A stretch of 5,533 nt of DNA from Atopobium sp. (lineage in GTDB: Bacteria; Actinomycetota; Coriobacteriia; Coriobacteriales; Atopobiaceae): the NCBI GenBank assembly GCA_015259035.1, contig JABZHC010000048.1:1-5533 (forward strand). Direction: 5' to 3'. Within the stretch, counting starts at the first letter, position 1; the number at the start of each line of letters is the position of its first letter. The translations under genes and the position numbers were made by a program. Below, in pieces: positions 1 to 5,533 of this stretch. The notes below the pieces were generated by a model. The model was not told where the DNA came from. It worked only from the letters and a program-made list of their open reading frames with translations, and ran no database searches.

Positions 1-183
1 AGCATATTAGATGAAGTTTATGCATAGAGATGCATATCAGGTAGTGCGACCGCCTAGCTGCCTGGCTATCTTGATTAAGAACATGTCGATTCTTCAGCAG
101 AACCTACCAAAGCTGCGCTATTTTGTGCGCCAGGCCTAAAAGCCGACGCTAACACGCTGCAGAATCAAATCCCCCGCATATGA
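1..183. other. Left-edge intergenic stretch, no gene seen
   Basis: All three forward frames hit stop codons within the first 30 bases, and I find no reverse frame with a plausible start, ribosome binding site and conserved protein. The stretch contains small palindromes (TATGCATA at 19-26, ATGCAT at 30-35) and a GCGC/GCGC pair around 116-130. None of these forms a convincing RNA gene or terminator. It is best read as spacer between the dipeptidase gene and whatever lies to the left of the window. Confidence 0.6.
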
Positions 184-223
184 ACTGCCTCCCATTTCTT
201 ATGTCCAAGAAATGGGAGGCAGT
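184..223 (-). terminator. Perfect 17-bp hairpin past the dipeptidase gene
   Basis: The arms at 184-200 (ACTGCCTCCCATTTCTT) and 207-223 are exact reverse complements, separated by a 6-base loop. The hairpin starts 52 bp beyond the stop codon of the minus-strand dipeptidase gene, so transcript termination or 3'-end protection is the natural reading. Neither side has a proper U tract: the minus-strand transcript continues UUCAUAUGCGGGG and the plus-strand transcript continues CAAAUCAAAUGG. It is therefore not a textbook intrinsic terminator. It could act in both directions, or be a small dispersed inverted repeat. The symmetry is seen directly; the function is inferred. Confidence 0.55.
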
Positions 224-275
224 CAAATCAAATGGAATACAGAGGCTTTATTCTTACATTTCTGTGCTTGTAGTT

Positions 276-1721
276 TTACAGGTCAAGCTGCATCAGGCGA
301 GCAATGCTGACAATGTAGATCTTAAGAGCACGCTTGAGCCATTCCTCAGAGATTCCCTCGTCAGGACCGTGCTCCATACCAACCCACTCAGGCAGATCTT
401 TTGCAGCTTTGCTGTCATAAGGACCAAAGGCAACGGCACGCTTAAAGTGACGTGCATAGGTGCCGCCACCGATAACAAACGCCTGCTCTTTGCTTCCTGT
501 GTACTCATGGAACGTATCAAGAAGGGTAGTAATCTCAGGAGAGCTTGGGTCAATGTAGAAAGGAACTGCATCGGAAAGAACCTCAAAGGTGCAACCATGC
601 TCGGCGCCCAACTCAGTCATACGAGCAGTAATTGCCTCGCCGGTGGTAGAGGTTGGATAGCGGGAGTCAATAGTCTGTACGTACACATCACCCTTGGTAC
701 GGATGGTACCAGAGATGCAGGTCAGAGGACCAAACTTGTCGTCAGCGCTCTGGATGCCCGTACCAGTACCGTCAGTAGTTGAGCAAAGCTGCTGCGAGAA
801 GGTCAAGAAGTCACGCTCTGCCTCTCCACAGAGGTTGTTATCAAGCAGGTAGGTTACAAGCAGGCCAATTGCGTTGACAGTTCCTTCAGGCATGGAAGCG
901 TGTCCACCCTTACCTGTTGCGTTAATGCGGGCAAGCTTGGTGCCATCATCTTCAACACCTGCGTCCTCAACCTTGATGGAATCAGTATCAGCCAAGGTAG
1001 AAGCGTCAGCGCGAACAAGTGCGCTTGCAAGTCCTGGAATTGCGTTAGGTACGGTGCCACCGTCAAGCTCAACAATCTTCTCGCCGTTTGCACCAGCAAT
1101 CTTTGGAGACGTGAACTGTGCGTGGTACACGCCCTTCTCGCCGCAGATAAGTGGGAACTCAGCGTCTGGCGTGAAGCAGAATGCTGGCTCTGGATACTTG
1201 GAGAGGTAGTAAGGGACGTCACCCATGCCAGTCTCCTCGTTGTTACCAACGATAGCACGCAGGGTGTAAGGAAGCTTCTTGCCAGTCTTTTTGACCTGTT
1301 CAACAAAGAAGTGAGCTGCCCAGAGTGAGAGTGCCAGAGGACCCTTGTCGTCCAGAACGCCGCGCCCCAGAATAAAGCCCTCACGGCGGGTAACGTCAAG
1401 CGGGTCTACCGTCCATCCCTTACCAAGAGGAACAATGTCGGAGTGAGCGATGGTAGCAAGGTACTTTTCGGACTCACCAGGAAGGTCACCAAAGCCCAGG
1501 TAGCCGTCTACGTCTGTGATTTCAAGGCCTAGGCGCTCTGCAATCTCAAGACCGCGGCGAAGTGCCTCGTAAGACTTTGGGCCCCAAGGTTTACCTGGCT
1601 CCGCAAGAGACAGATCCTCAACGGACTCTACCTGCACAAGGTAGCGGATATCCTCAATAATCTCTTCCCAGTGCTCGTTAACAAACGCCTCAGCGCTTGC
1701 TTTGAGTTCTGCATCAGTCAT
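276..1721 (-). CDS. pepV: M20 family metallopeptidase, PepV/Sapep-type dipeptidase
   Basis: This is a complete 481-residue protein, close to the roughly 470 residues usual for PepV. It should hydrolyse dipeptides and related short N-terminal substrates in the cytoplasm, using two divalent metals (Zn or Mn), as the last step in using imported peptides. The M20 signature residues are all visible: H93 and D95 in AHSDIVPLGKGW, the bridging D124 in GRGVLDDKGP, catalytic E162 and ligand E163 in NNEETG, D186 in FTPDAEFPLICGEKG, and H451 in EHGPDE. H274 (GKGGHAS), N226 (TVPNAIP) and R354 (DSRYP) fit the lid-domain substrate-binding residues of the family. The PDAEFPL..EKG stretch is typical of PepV rather than of other M20 branches. 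There is no signal peptide. The ATG start is supported by AAAGGAG five bases upstream. The gene is divergent from the membrane protein/ABC pair and appears to be a single-gene unit. The exact substrate (dipeptidase or beta-Ala-Xaa/carnosinase-like) cannot be read from sequence. Confidence 0.93.
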   Translation of the reverse strand: MTDAELKASAEAFVNEHWEEIIEDIRYLVQVESVEDLSLAEPGKPWGPKSYEALRRGLEIAERLGLEITDVDGYLGFGDLPGESEKYLATIAHSDIVPLGKGWTVDPLDVTRREGFILGRGVLDDKGPLALSLWAAHFFVEQVKKTGKKLPYTLRAIVGNNEETGMGDVPYYLSKYPEPAFCFTPDAEFPLICGEKGVYHAQFTSPKIAGANGEKIVELDGGTVPNAIPGLASALVRADASTLADTDSIKVEDAGVEDDGTKLARINATGKGGHASMPEGTVNAIGLLVTYLLDNNLCGEAERDFLTFSQQLCSTTDGTGTGIQSADDKFGPLTCISGTIRTKGDVYVQTIDSRYPTSTTGEAITARMTELGAEHGCTFEVLSDAVPFYIDPSSPEITTLLDTFHEYTGSKEQAFVIGGGTYARHFKRAVAFGPYDSKAAKDLPEWVGMEHGPDEGISEEWLKRALKIYIVSIARLMQLDL

Positions 1722-1726
1722 GAAAA

Positions 1727-1733
1727 CTCCTTT
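1727..1733 (-). promoter_or_regulatory. Ribosome binding site of the dipeptidase gene
   Basis: On the minus strand the sequence reads AAAGGAG, then five bases (TTTTC), then ATG. This strong Shine-Dalgarno match fixes the dipeptidase start at 1721. Confidence 0.85.
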
Positions 1734-1831
1734 AATTCAAACGTATGACCCTGAAACATATGGAGAGCAGCGGTTTTAGCGACATCTCGCGTATGAAACA
1801 GCCAAGGTCGGGAACAAGGTACTAGTTACAC

Positions 1832-1837
1832 TATACT
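1832..1837 (+). promoter_or_regulatory. Possible -10 element for the membrane protein/ABC unit
   Basis: TATACT lies 27 bases before the ATG at 1865, a good match to the housekeeping -10 consensus (TATAAT). No clear TTGACA-like -35 element sits 16-18 bases upstream; the sequence there is CGGGAA-like. A start near 1844 would give a leader of about 20 bases holding only the ribosome binding site. The 1722-1864 interval must also carry the promoter of the divergent dipeptidase gene, but I could not pick a convincing one. Confidence 0.35.
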
Positions 1838-1851
1838 TAATACCCCTTATC

Positions 1852-1858
1852 AAAGGAG
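1852..1858 (+). promoter_or_regulatory. Ribosome binding site of the membrane protein gene
   Basis: AAAGGAG is followed six bases later by the ATG at 1865. It is the same strong sequence used by the divergent dipeptidase gene and fixes the start of this gene. Confidence 0.85.
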
Positions 1859-1864
1859 TTAACT

Positions 1865-2386
1865 ATGACGAAAAAGACTTTTATTGGAAACGCATCATTT
1901 CTTGGCGTTTTAACGGTTTTGGGAATTGTTTTGATGGTTCTTAGGCAAACGCTGCCTCAAGACCCTTCTACACCGCTGTTCTATTCCTATTTTGTTGCGC
2001 CAATCATGCTGTATTTTGGCATTGCTGGCCTGGTAGGTCTGCTTATTGCACGCAATACGGGTTTCTCGTTGACTAAGACAGTGGCAGTTGTACTGCGCGC
2101 TCTTGCAGCAGTCCTCTTTGTGCTGCCATTCTTTTTCTTCCTGATTGTAGTGCTCCCTTGGACTCTTCTCCGAGGACTTTTTGCCCTCTTGATGGTTGTC
2201 ATGCTCTATGCTCCATGGTTCTGGACGCTCTTTGGCCTGTTCTATGGCTTAAGCTGGGCTCAGCAGAAGGTTATTGAAGACGTCACTGCTGATCCATTTG
2301 CAGAAGATACGGAAGCTCAGACAGCCGCTGGCGAGAAGAACGGTGTAGCTGATACAGATACAGCTAACGAAGACGCAGCCAACTAA
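1865..2386 (+). CDS. Small four-helix membrane protein of unknown function
   Basis: This is a 173-residue protein that I do not recognise as any named family. It has a short Lys-containing N-terminus (MTKK) and then four hydrophobic segments at about 9-27, 41-62, 73-97 and 101-131. The third contains an FFFFL run, and the fourth is rich in aromatic residues (YAPWFWTLF). Residues from about 132 to 173 form a hydrophilic tail rich in Asp, Glu, Ala and Thr, probably disordered. Arg64, Arg78 and Arg103 lie between or beside the helices. The ATG start has a strong AAAGGAG site. The gene ends 47 bp before the ABC transporter on the same strand, with no terminator between, so the two are probably co-transcribed. 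It could be an accessory or regulatory partner of the transporter, but nothing in the sequence proves this. Function is unassigned. Confidence 0.85.
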   Translation: MTKKTFIGNASFLGVLTVLGIVLMVLRQTLPQDPSTPLFYSYFVAPIMLYFGIAGLVGLLIARNTGFSLTKTVAVVLRALAAVLFVLPFFFFLIVVLPWTLLRGLFALLMVVMLYAPWFWTLFGLFYGLSWAQQKVIEDVTADPFAEDTEAQTAAGEKNGVADTDTANEDAAN

Positions 2387-2417
2387 CAGGAAAGTCCCGC
2401 GCTCCATACAGTCCAAC

Positions 2418-2427
2418 AAGAAAGAAG
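2418..2427 (+). promoter_or_regulatory. Weak ribosome binding site before the GTG start
   Basis: The purine-rich AAGAAAGAAG ends six bases before the GTG at 2434. It matches AAGGAG only imperfectly, in contrast to the AAAGGAG sites of the two other genes. A weak site with a GTG start suggests modest translation, or coupling to the upstream membrane protein gene. Confidence 0.4.
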
Positions 2428-2433
2428 CAACGC

Positions 2434-5400
2434 GTGCTTGAGCTTAAAGGTATTTCAAAGCGTTACAACACTGGTGGATTTGAACAAACTGCAATGGACC
2501 ATATTTCCGTTGCGTTTAGGGATAACGAGTTTGTAGCAATCCTTGGTCCTTCGGGCTCGGGTAAGACTACTATGCTCAATGTTATTGGTGGTCTTGATCG
2601 CTTTGACTCAGGAGATTTGCTGGTAGATGGTATTTCTACCAAGAAGTTCAAAGAGCGAGACTGGGATACCTATAGAAACAACCGCATTGGTTTTGTATTC
2701 CAGGCCTATAACCTTATTCCTCATCAAAGCGTGGTAAGTAACGTTGAGCTTGCATTGACACTTTCTGGCGTTTCTAAGTCAGAACGTCATGAACGTGCGC
2801 TTGAAGCCCTTGATAAGGTTGGCCTTAAAGCACACGCAAATAAGCGTCCAAATCAGCTTTCTGGTGGACAGATGCAGCGCGTGGCTATTGCCCGCGCCCT
2901 GGTAAATGATCCAGAGATTTTGCTGGCAGATGAGCCAACGGGTGCACTTGACTCTTCAACATCCGTACAGGTTATGGACCTGCTCAAAGAGGTGGCACAG
3001 GACCGTCTGGTTATTATGGTTACTCACAACCCTGAGCTTGCTCACCAGTATGCAACGCGTATTGTCGAGCTAGCAGATGGTCGGGTAACTGCGGATTCAG
3101 ATTCATTTGATGTTGCAAGCGTTGCTCGCCGAGAAGCTAAGCCTTCCCGCAAGACCTCTATGTCGCTTTTGACTGCACTGGGCCTCTCGTTTAATAACCT
3201 CATGACCAAAAAGGGTCGCACGCTCATGACCGCATTTGCGGGCTCAATTGGCATTATTGGTATTGCAGCAATTCTGGCGCTGGCAAATGGTGCAAACGGT
3301 TACATCAAAAAGGTTGAGGAGGATACGCTTTCAATGTATCCACTCACCATCTCTGAACAGTCCGTTAATATTTCTTCCTTTATTTCTGGAAGTGGAAGCA
3401 GCTCTGACTCGGCTGATTCTCAAACGCAAGATGCACAAAGTGAGATGACGCAGAATCAGAAAAACGCAGAAGCTGCAAAGCTAGAAAATCAGCCCGCTGA
3501 AGGTGCCATTCCTACCAATAATAGGTTAGGGATGCAGGCAGAAAGTATCGGGTCCAATGATCTGACCAGCTTGAAGGCTTTTCTCGACAATAATGGTGGC
3601 GGCATTAATACGTATGCCAGTGCTATTACCTATGGCTATTCTGTAAGCCCTTTTATCTACCTACCAGCAGGCGCGGACTCTGGCTCTTCTGACCCTGTTC
3701 AGGTGCAGCCAGACGTTACCTTTTCTAAGGTGTCGCCTAAGATTCCGTCATATAGTCCACTTGCTTCATTTGCAAGCACCACGCTGTTTAATGAGCTTCC
3801 GGGAAATCCTTCCATTTACGAGGACCGTTATACGGTTCGTGCTGGTAGATGGCCCACTGCTTGGAATGAGGCTGTTCTGGTGCTGCGTCCAAACGGCACC
3901 ATGGATGACTTTTTGGAGTACACGCTTGGCCTGCGTGATTACGCTGGCCTGCGCTCTACCGTTGATAAAATTGCAAGTGGAGAATCTGGCACTATCGAAG
4001 AGTCTCATAATACATACACCTATGAGCAGCTGATGTCTCCAACCTTTAAGCTGGTTATGCCTTATCAGCGCTATGTATGGGACGGAAATCTTGGTGTCTG
4101 GACAGACAAATCCGATGATCAGTCATACATGAATGACCTCATTGCTAACGCACCTGACCTGCATATTGTTGGTGTTGTTCAGGCAAAAGACCCAACTACC
4201 ACAGGAGCGCTTTCTGAGGGCATTTACTACACGCCACAACTGACTCAGAAAATGATTTCTGATGCAGAGGCATCTCCTATTGTTCAGGATCAGATGAATC
4301 GCCCGGACGTTGACGTTTTCACTGGTAAAACCTTTGAGGACGAGAAGAACGGTCAGACTTCTGAGGGACTTTCTATCGGCTCTCTCATTTCCGTTGATTC
4401 TAATGTGCTGTCCTCAGCATTTAACTTTAATCCGCAGGCACTGAACTTCTCGTCAATTAATCTGTCTGGGCTGGATATGTCCTCGCTTGACCTTTCTGAC
4501 GTGCAGCTACCAGCTTTTGATCCGTCACAGCTGAATCTGTCTGACAGCAATGTACTGTCTTCTGTTACGTCTTCGCTTGATCCAGCTGCGCTGGCGGCGG
4601 CTTTCCCAGAGCTTTCTGCAGCAGACATTCAGCAGATTCTTTCTGGCATTACCGTTAATTTCAAACCAGGAGGACAAGCTGCTATTTCTTCGCTCATGGG
4701 CAACATTGCTCTGGGATGGAACTCTTGGAGTGCTGCTAATCCCGGCAAGACCATGGCAGACTACCTAGCAACAGATCAGGTGCGTACGCAGATTGTGACT
4801 ACGGTTTCTTCTGCGGTTGATACCGATGACCTGCAGCAACAGCTGGTTAGTGCTCTGGCAAATAAGCTGGGAACCAATCCAGACCTTCCAAGCGTCCAGG
4901 CTGAGGTTTCTCAGAGGCTTATGAGTGCTTATCAATCACAGATTGCAAGTGCACTTTCTGCAGCTATTACGCGTGCTATGAGTGCTTACGTGCAGTCTGC
5001 GCTAACCAGCGTGATGACGCAGGTGGCTTTCAGGATGCAAAATCAGATTGCAGGCGCTCTCAATACAGCTATGCAGGGCATTGCGGCAAATATGTCTAAT
5101 GCTATGCAGATAGATCAAGCAACGCTCGCAAGTGCCTTTAAGCTCAATGCTGACCCATCGCAGCTCGCAGCTATTGCCGCGTCAATGCTAAGGGCAACGC
5201 CAGCAACGTATGAATCAAATCTTACTAAGATGGGATATGCGGATCTTAATAAGCCCACGTCAATCAATATTTATCCTAAAGACTTTGCAAGCAAAGAGAA
5301 GATTGTTGAAATTCTTAATACGTACAACGCTGATGCAAAGGCTGCAGGTGAAGAGTCTAAGGTAGTTACGTATACCGACATTGTTGGTGCGTTGATGAGT

Positions 5401-5533
5401 GCTGTCACGCTGATTGTTGATATGATCTCGGCGATGCTGATTGCGTTTGTATCTATTTCGCTTGTTGTTTCCAGCATTATGATTGGCATCATTACGTTTA
5501 TCTCGGTACTTGAGCGCAAAAGGAGATTGGTAT
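2434..5533 (+). CDS. MacB-type ABC transporter, fused ATPase-permease (partial, runs off the right end)
   Basis: An open frame of 1033 codons starts at GTG 2434 and is cut by the window end. The next in-frame ATG (2494) would remove the first beta strand and A-loop Y11, and no other in-frame start lies between 2386 and 2434, so GTG is preferred. Residues 1-225 are a complete LolD/MacB-type ATPase: Walker A GPSGSGKTT (38-46), Q-loop Q90, signature LSGGQ (142-146), Walker B with catalytic E167 in LLADEPTGALD, and H-loop H198. TM1 is at about 264-286 after a basic stretch (KKGR, 259-262). Residues 288-980 are extracytoplasmic: a Ser/Gln-rich linker (318-358), mixed regions, a pentapeptide-like stretch (669-708) and an Ala-rich helical part (about 800-900). 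TM2 is at about 998-1025. Family members carry two more helices, expected beyond the edge. MacB is about 650 residues with a much smaller periplasmic domain. The protein probably exports a substrate or transmits force across the membrane, as MacB does, but the substrate is unknown. The conserved ERxKEIG motif after TM2 appears broken by a frameshift at 5518-5521. Confidence 0.9.
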   Translation, partial: MLELKGISKRYNTGGFEQTAMDHISVAFRDNEFVAILGPSGSGKTTMLNVIGGLDRFDSGDLLVDGISTKKFKERDWDTYRNNRIGFVFQAYNLIPHQSVVSNVELALTLSGVSKSERHERALEALDKVGLKAHANKRPNQLSGGQMQRVAIARALVNDPEILLADEPTGALDSSTSVQVMDLLKEVAQDRLVIMVTHNPELAHQYATRIVELADGRVTADSDSFDVASVARREAKPSRKTSMSLLTALGLSFNNLMTKKGRTLMTAFAGSIGIIGIAAILALANGANGYIKKVEEDTLSMYPLTISEQSVNISSFISGSGSSSDSADSQTQDAQSEMTQNQKNAEAAKLENQPAEGAIPTNNRLGMQAESIGSNDLTSLKAFLDNNGGGINTYASAITYGYSVSPFIYLPAGADSGSSDPVQVQPDVTFSKVSPKIPSYSPLASFASTTLFNELPGNPSIYEDRYTVRAGRWPTAWNEAVLVLRPNGTMDDFLEYTLGLRDYAGLRSTVDKIASGESGTIEESHNTYTYEQLMSPTFKLVMPYQRYVWDGNLGVWTDKSDDQSYMNDLIANAPDLHIVGVVQAKDPTTTGALSEGIYYTPQLTQKMISDAEASPIVQDQMNRPDVDVFTGKTFEDEKNGQTSEGLSIGSLISVDSNVLSSAFNFNPQALNFSSINLSGLDMSSLDLSDVQLPAFDPSQLNLSDSNVLSSVTSSLDPAALAAAFPELSAADIQQILSGITVNFKPGGQAAISSLMGNIALGWNSWSAANPGKTMADYLATDQVRTQIVTTVSSAVDTDDLQQQLVSALANKLGTNPDLPSVQAEVSQRLMSAYQSQIASALSAAITRAMSAYVQSALTSVMTQVAFRMQNQIAGALNTAMQGIAANMSNAMQIDQATLASAFKLNADPSQLAAIAASMLRATPATYESNLTKMGYADLNKPTSINIYPKDFASKEKIVEILNTYNADAKAAGEESKVVTYTDIVGALMSAVTLIVDMISAMLIAFVSISLVVSSIMIGIITFISVLERKRRLV
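3385..3507 (+). other. Low-complexity Ser/Gln-rich linker in the ABC protein
   Basis: Residues 318-358 are dominated by Ser, Gly, Asp, Gln, Glu, Asn and Ala (for example SGSGSSSDSADS), with almost no hydrophobic residues. They follow TM1 by about 30 residues. This looks like a flexible extracytoplasmic tether leading into the large domain. Composition is seen directly; disorder is inferred. Confidence 0.6.
4438..4557 (+). repeat. Pentapeptide-repeat-like stretch in the ABC protein
   Basis: Residues 669-708 can be read as eight consecutive pentads of the form x-[LIVF]-[NDQ]-[LFM]-[SP], for example SINLS, GLDMS, SLDLS and QLNLS. Two pentads are weaker (AFDPS, DSNVL). This resembles the pentapeptide-repeat pattern with a hydrophobic residue two before the central Leu/Phe. 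The stretch is short for a full right-handed quadrilateral helix, which needs four pentads per turn. Codons differ between units, so it is not a recent DNA-level tandem duplication. The heptapeptide DSNVLSS occurs at 655-661 and again at 704-710, at either end of the stretch. Confidence 0.5.
4921..5109 (+). repeat. Repetitive Ala/Ser/Gln/Met-rich helical segment of the ABC protein
   Basis: Met occurs at residues 830, 849, 868 and 887, a spacing of 19. The first two copies share MSAY and an 11-base identity (ATGAGTGCTTA at 4921 and 4978). QIA[SG]AL recurs at 836 and 871, a spacing of 35 or five heptads. No Pro and only two Gly interrupt residues 830-890, and small and hydrophobic residues alternate, so a long amphipathic helix or coiled coil is likely. 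The repetition is imperfect and may reflect helix periodicity rather than duplication. Confidence 0.45.
5518..5521 (+). other. Probable one-base frameshift site in an A run
   Basis: The reading frame gives VLERKRRLV across the end of TM2. Adding one base to this AAAA run (or a -1 shift) instead gives VLERKKEIGI, which matches the conserved ERxKEIGI motif that follows the corresponding helix in MacB/FtsX permeases. The cause could be a sequencing or assembly error, a real inactivating deletion, or less likely a programmed -1 shift. The window ends 12 bases later, so the fate of either frame cannot be followed. Confidence 0.65.

Noticed and set aside
158..183. tRNA T-arm-like sequence (AATCAAATCCCCC)
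   Set aside because: It lacks the TTC of a T loop. I find no matching acceptor, D or anticodon arms upstream, and the next bases belong to the hairpin.
232..273. Tiny forward ORF (13 codons) after a GGGAGG sequence in the hairpin arm
   Set aside because: The Shine-Dalgarno-like bases lie in a perfect stem, the spacing to the ATG is long (12 bases), and the peptide has no further support.
180..782. 200-codon forward open frame
   Set aside because: It lies almost entirely antisense to the well-supported dipeptidase gene, begins inside the hairpin, and its translation has no recognisable domain.
854..1399. Long alternative-frame minus-strand open frame and two forward frames (874-1209, 900-1328) within the dipeptidase gene
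   Set aside because: They are shadows of the dipeptidase coding sequence, with no ribosome binding site and atypical composition. The M20 frame has all catalytic residues.
3042..5519. Several short open frames on both strands within the ABC gene
   Set aside because: All lie within the uninterrupted 1033-codon ABC frame, and none shows a ribosome binding site or recognisable protein.
5519..5529. Internal AAAGGAG followed by TTG as a possible new gene start, or as a stimulator of programmed frameshifting
   Set aside because: The TTG is only one base from the motif, too close for initiation. The motif overlaps the putative shift site rather than lying upstream of it as frameshift stimulators do. 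It is more simply the codons for KEI in the restored frame.

Overview
The window comes from a bacterium of moderate GC content. It has AAAGGAG-type ribosome binding sites, a PepV-like M20 dipeptidase, and a very long fused ABC exporter of the kind found in Gram-positive anaerobes. I lean towards the low-GC end of Coriobacteriia (Atopobium/Lancefieldella-like). This is an impression from protein style and codon use, not a demonstrated placement; Firmicutes remain possible.

Layout: positions 1-275 contain no credible gene, but they hold a perfect 17-bp inverted repeat at 184-223, just past the 3' end of the first gene. Positions 276-1721 (minus strand) encode a complete M20-family, PepV-type dipeptidase with all expected metal and catalytic residues. 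A 143-bp divergent intergenic region (1722-1864) carries a strong Shine-Dalgarno for each flanking gene. Positions 1865-2386 (plus strand) encode a small four-helix membrane protein of unknown function with an acidic tail. After 47 bp, a GTG-started reading frame at 2434 runs off the right edge. It is a MacB/LolD-type ATPase fused to an FtsX/MacB-type permease, with an unusually large extracytoplasmic region of about 700 residues between its first and second membrane helices.

The membrane protein and the ABC transporter are probably co-transcribed and may work together at the envelope. The dipeptidase is transcribed divergently and acts in the cytoplasm on imported peptides, so a functional link to the transporter is not shown.

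Points most worth a second look: (1) an apparent one-base frameshift in an A run at 5518-5521, exactly where the conserved ERxKEIGI motif of the permease should begin; (2) a short pentapeptide-repeat-like stretch (about 4438-4557) inside the giant extracytoplasmic domain, bracketed by two copies of DSNVLSS; (3) an Ala/Ser/Gln/Met-rich helical segment with internal repetition; (4) the uncharacterised membrane protein preceding the transporter. I see no CRISPR array, mobile element, tRNA or rRNA.
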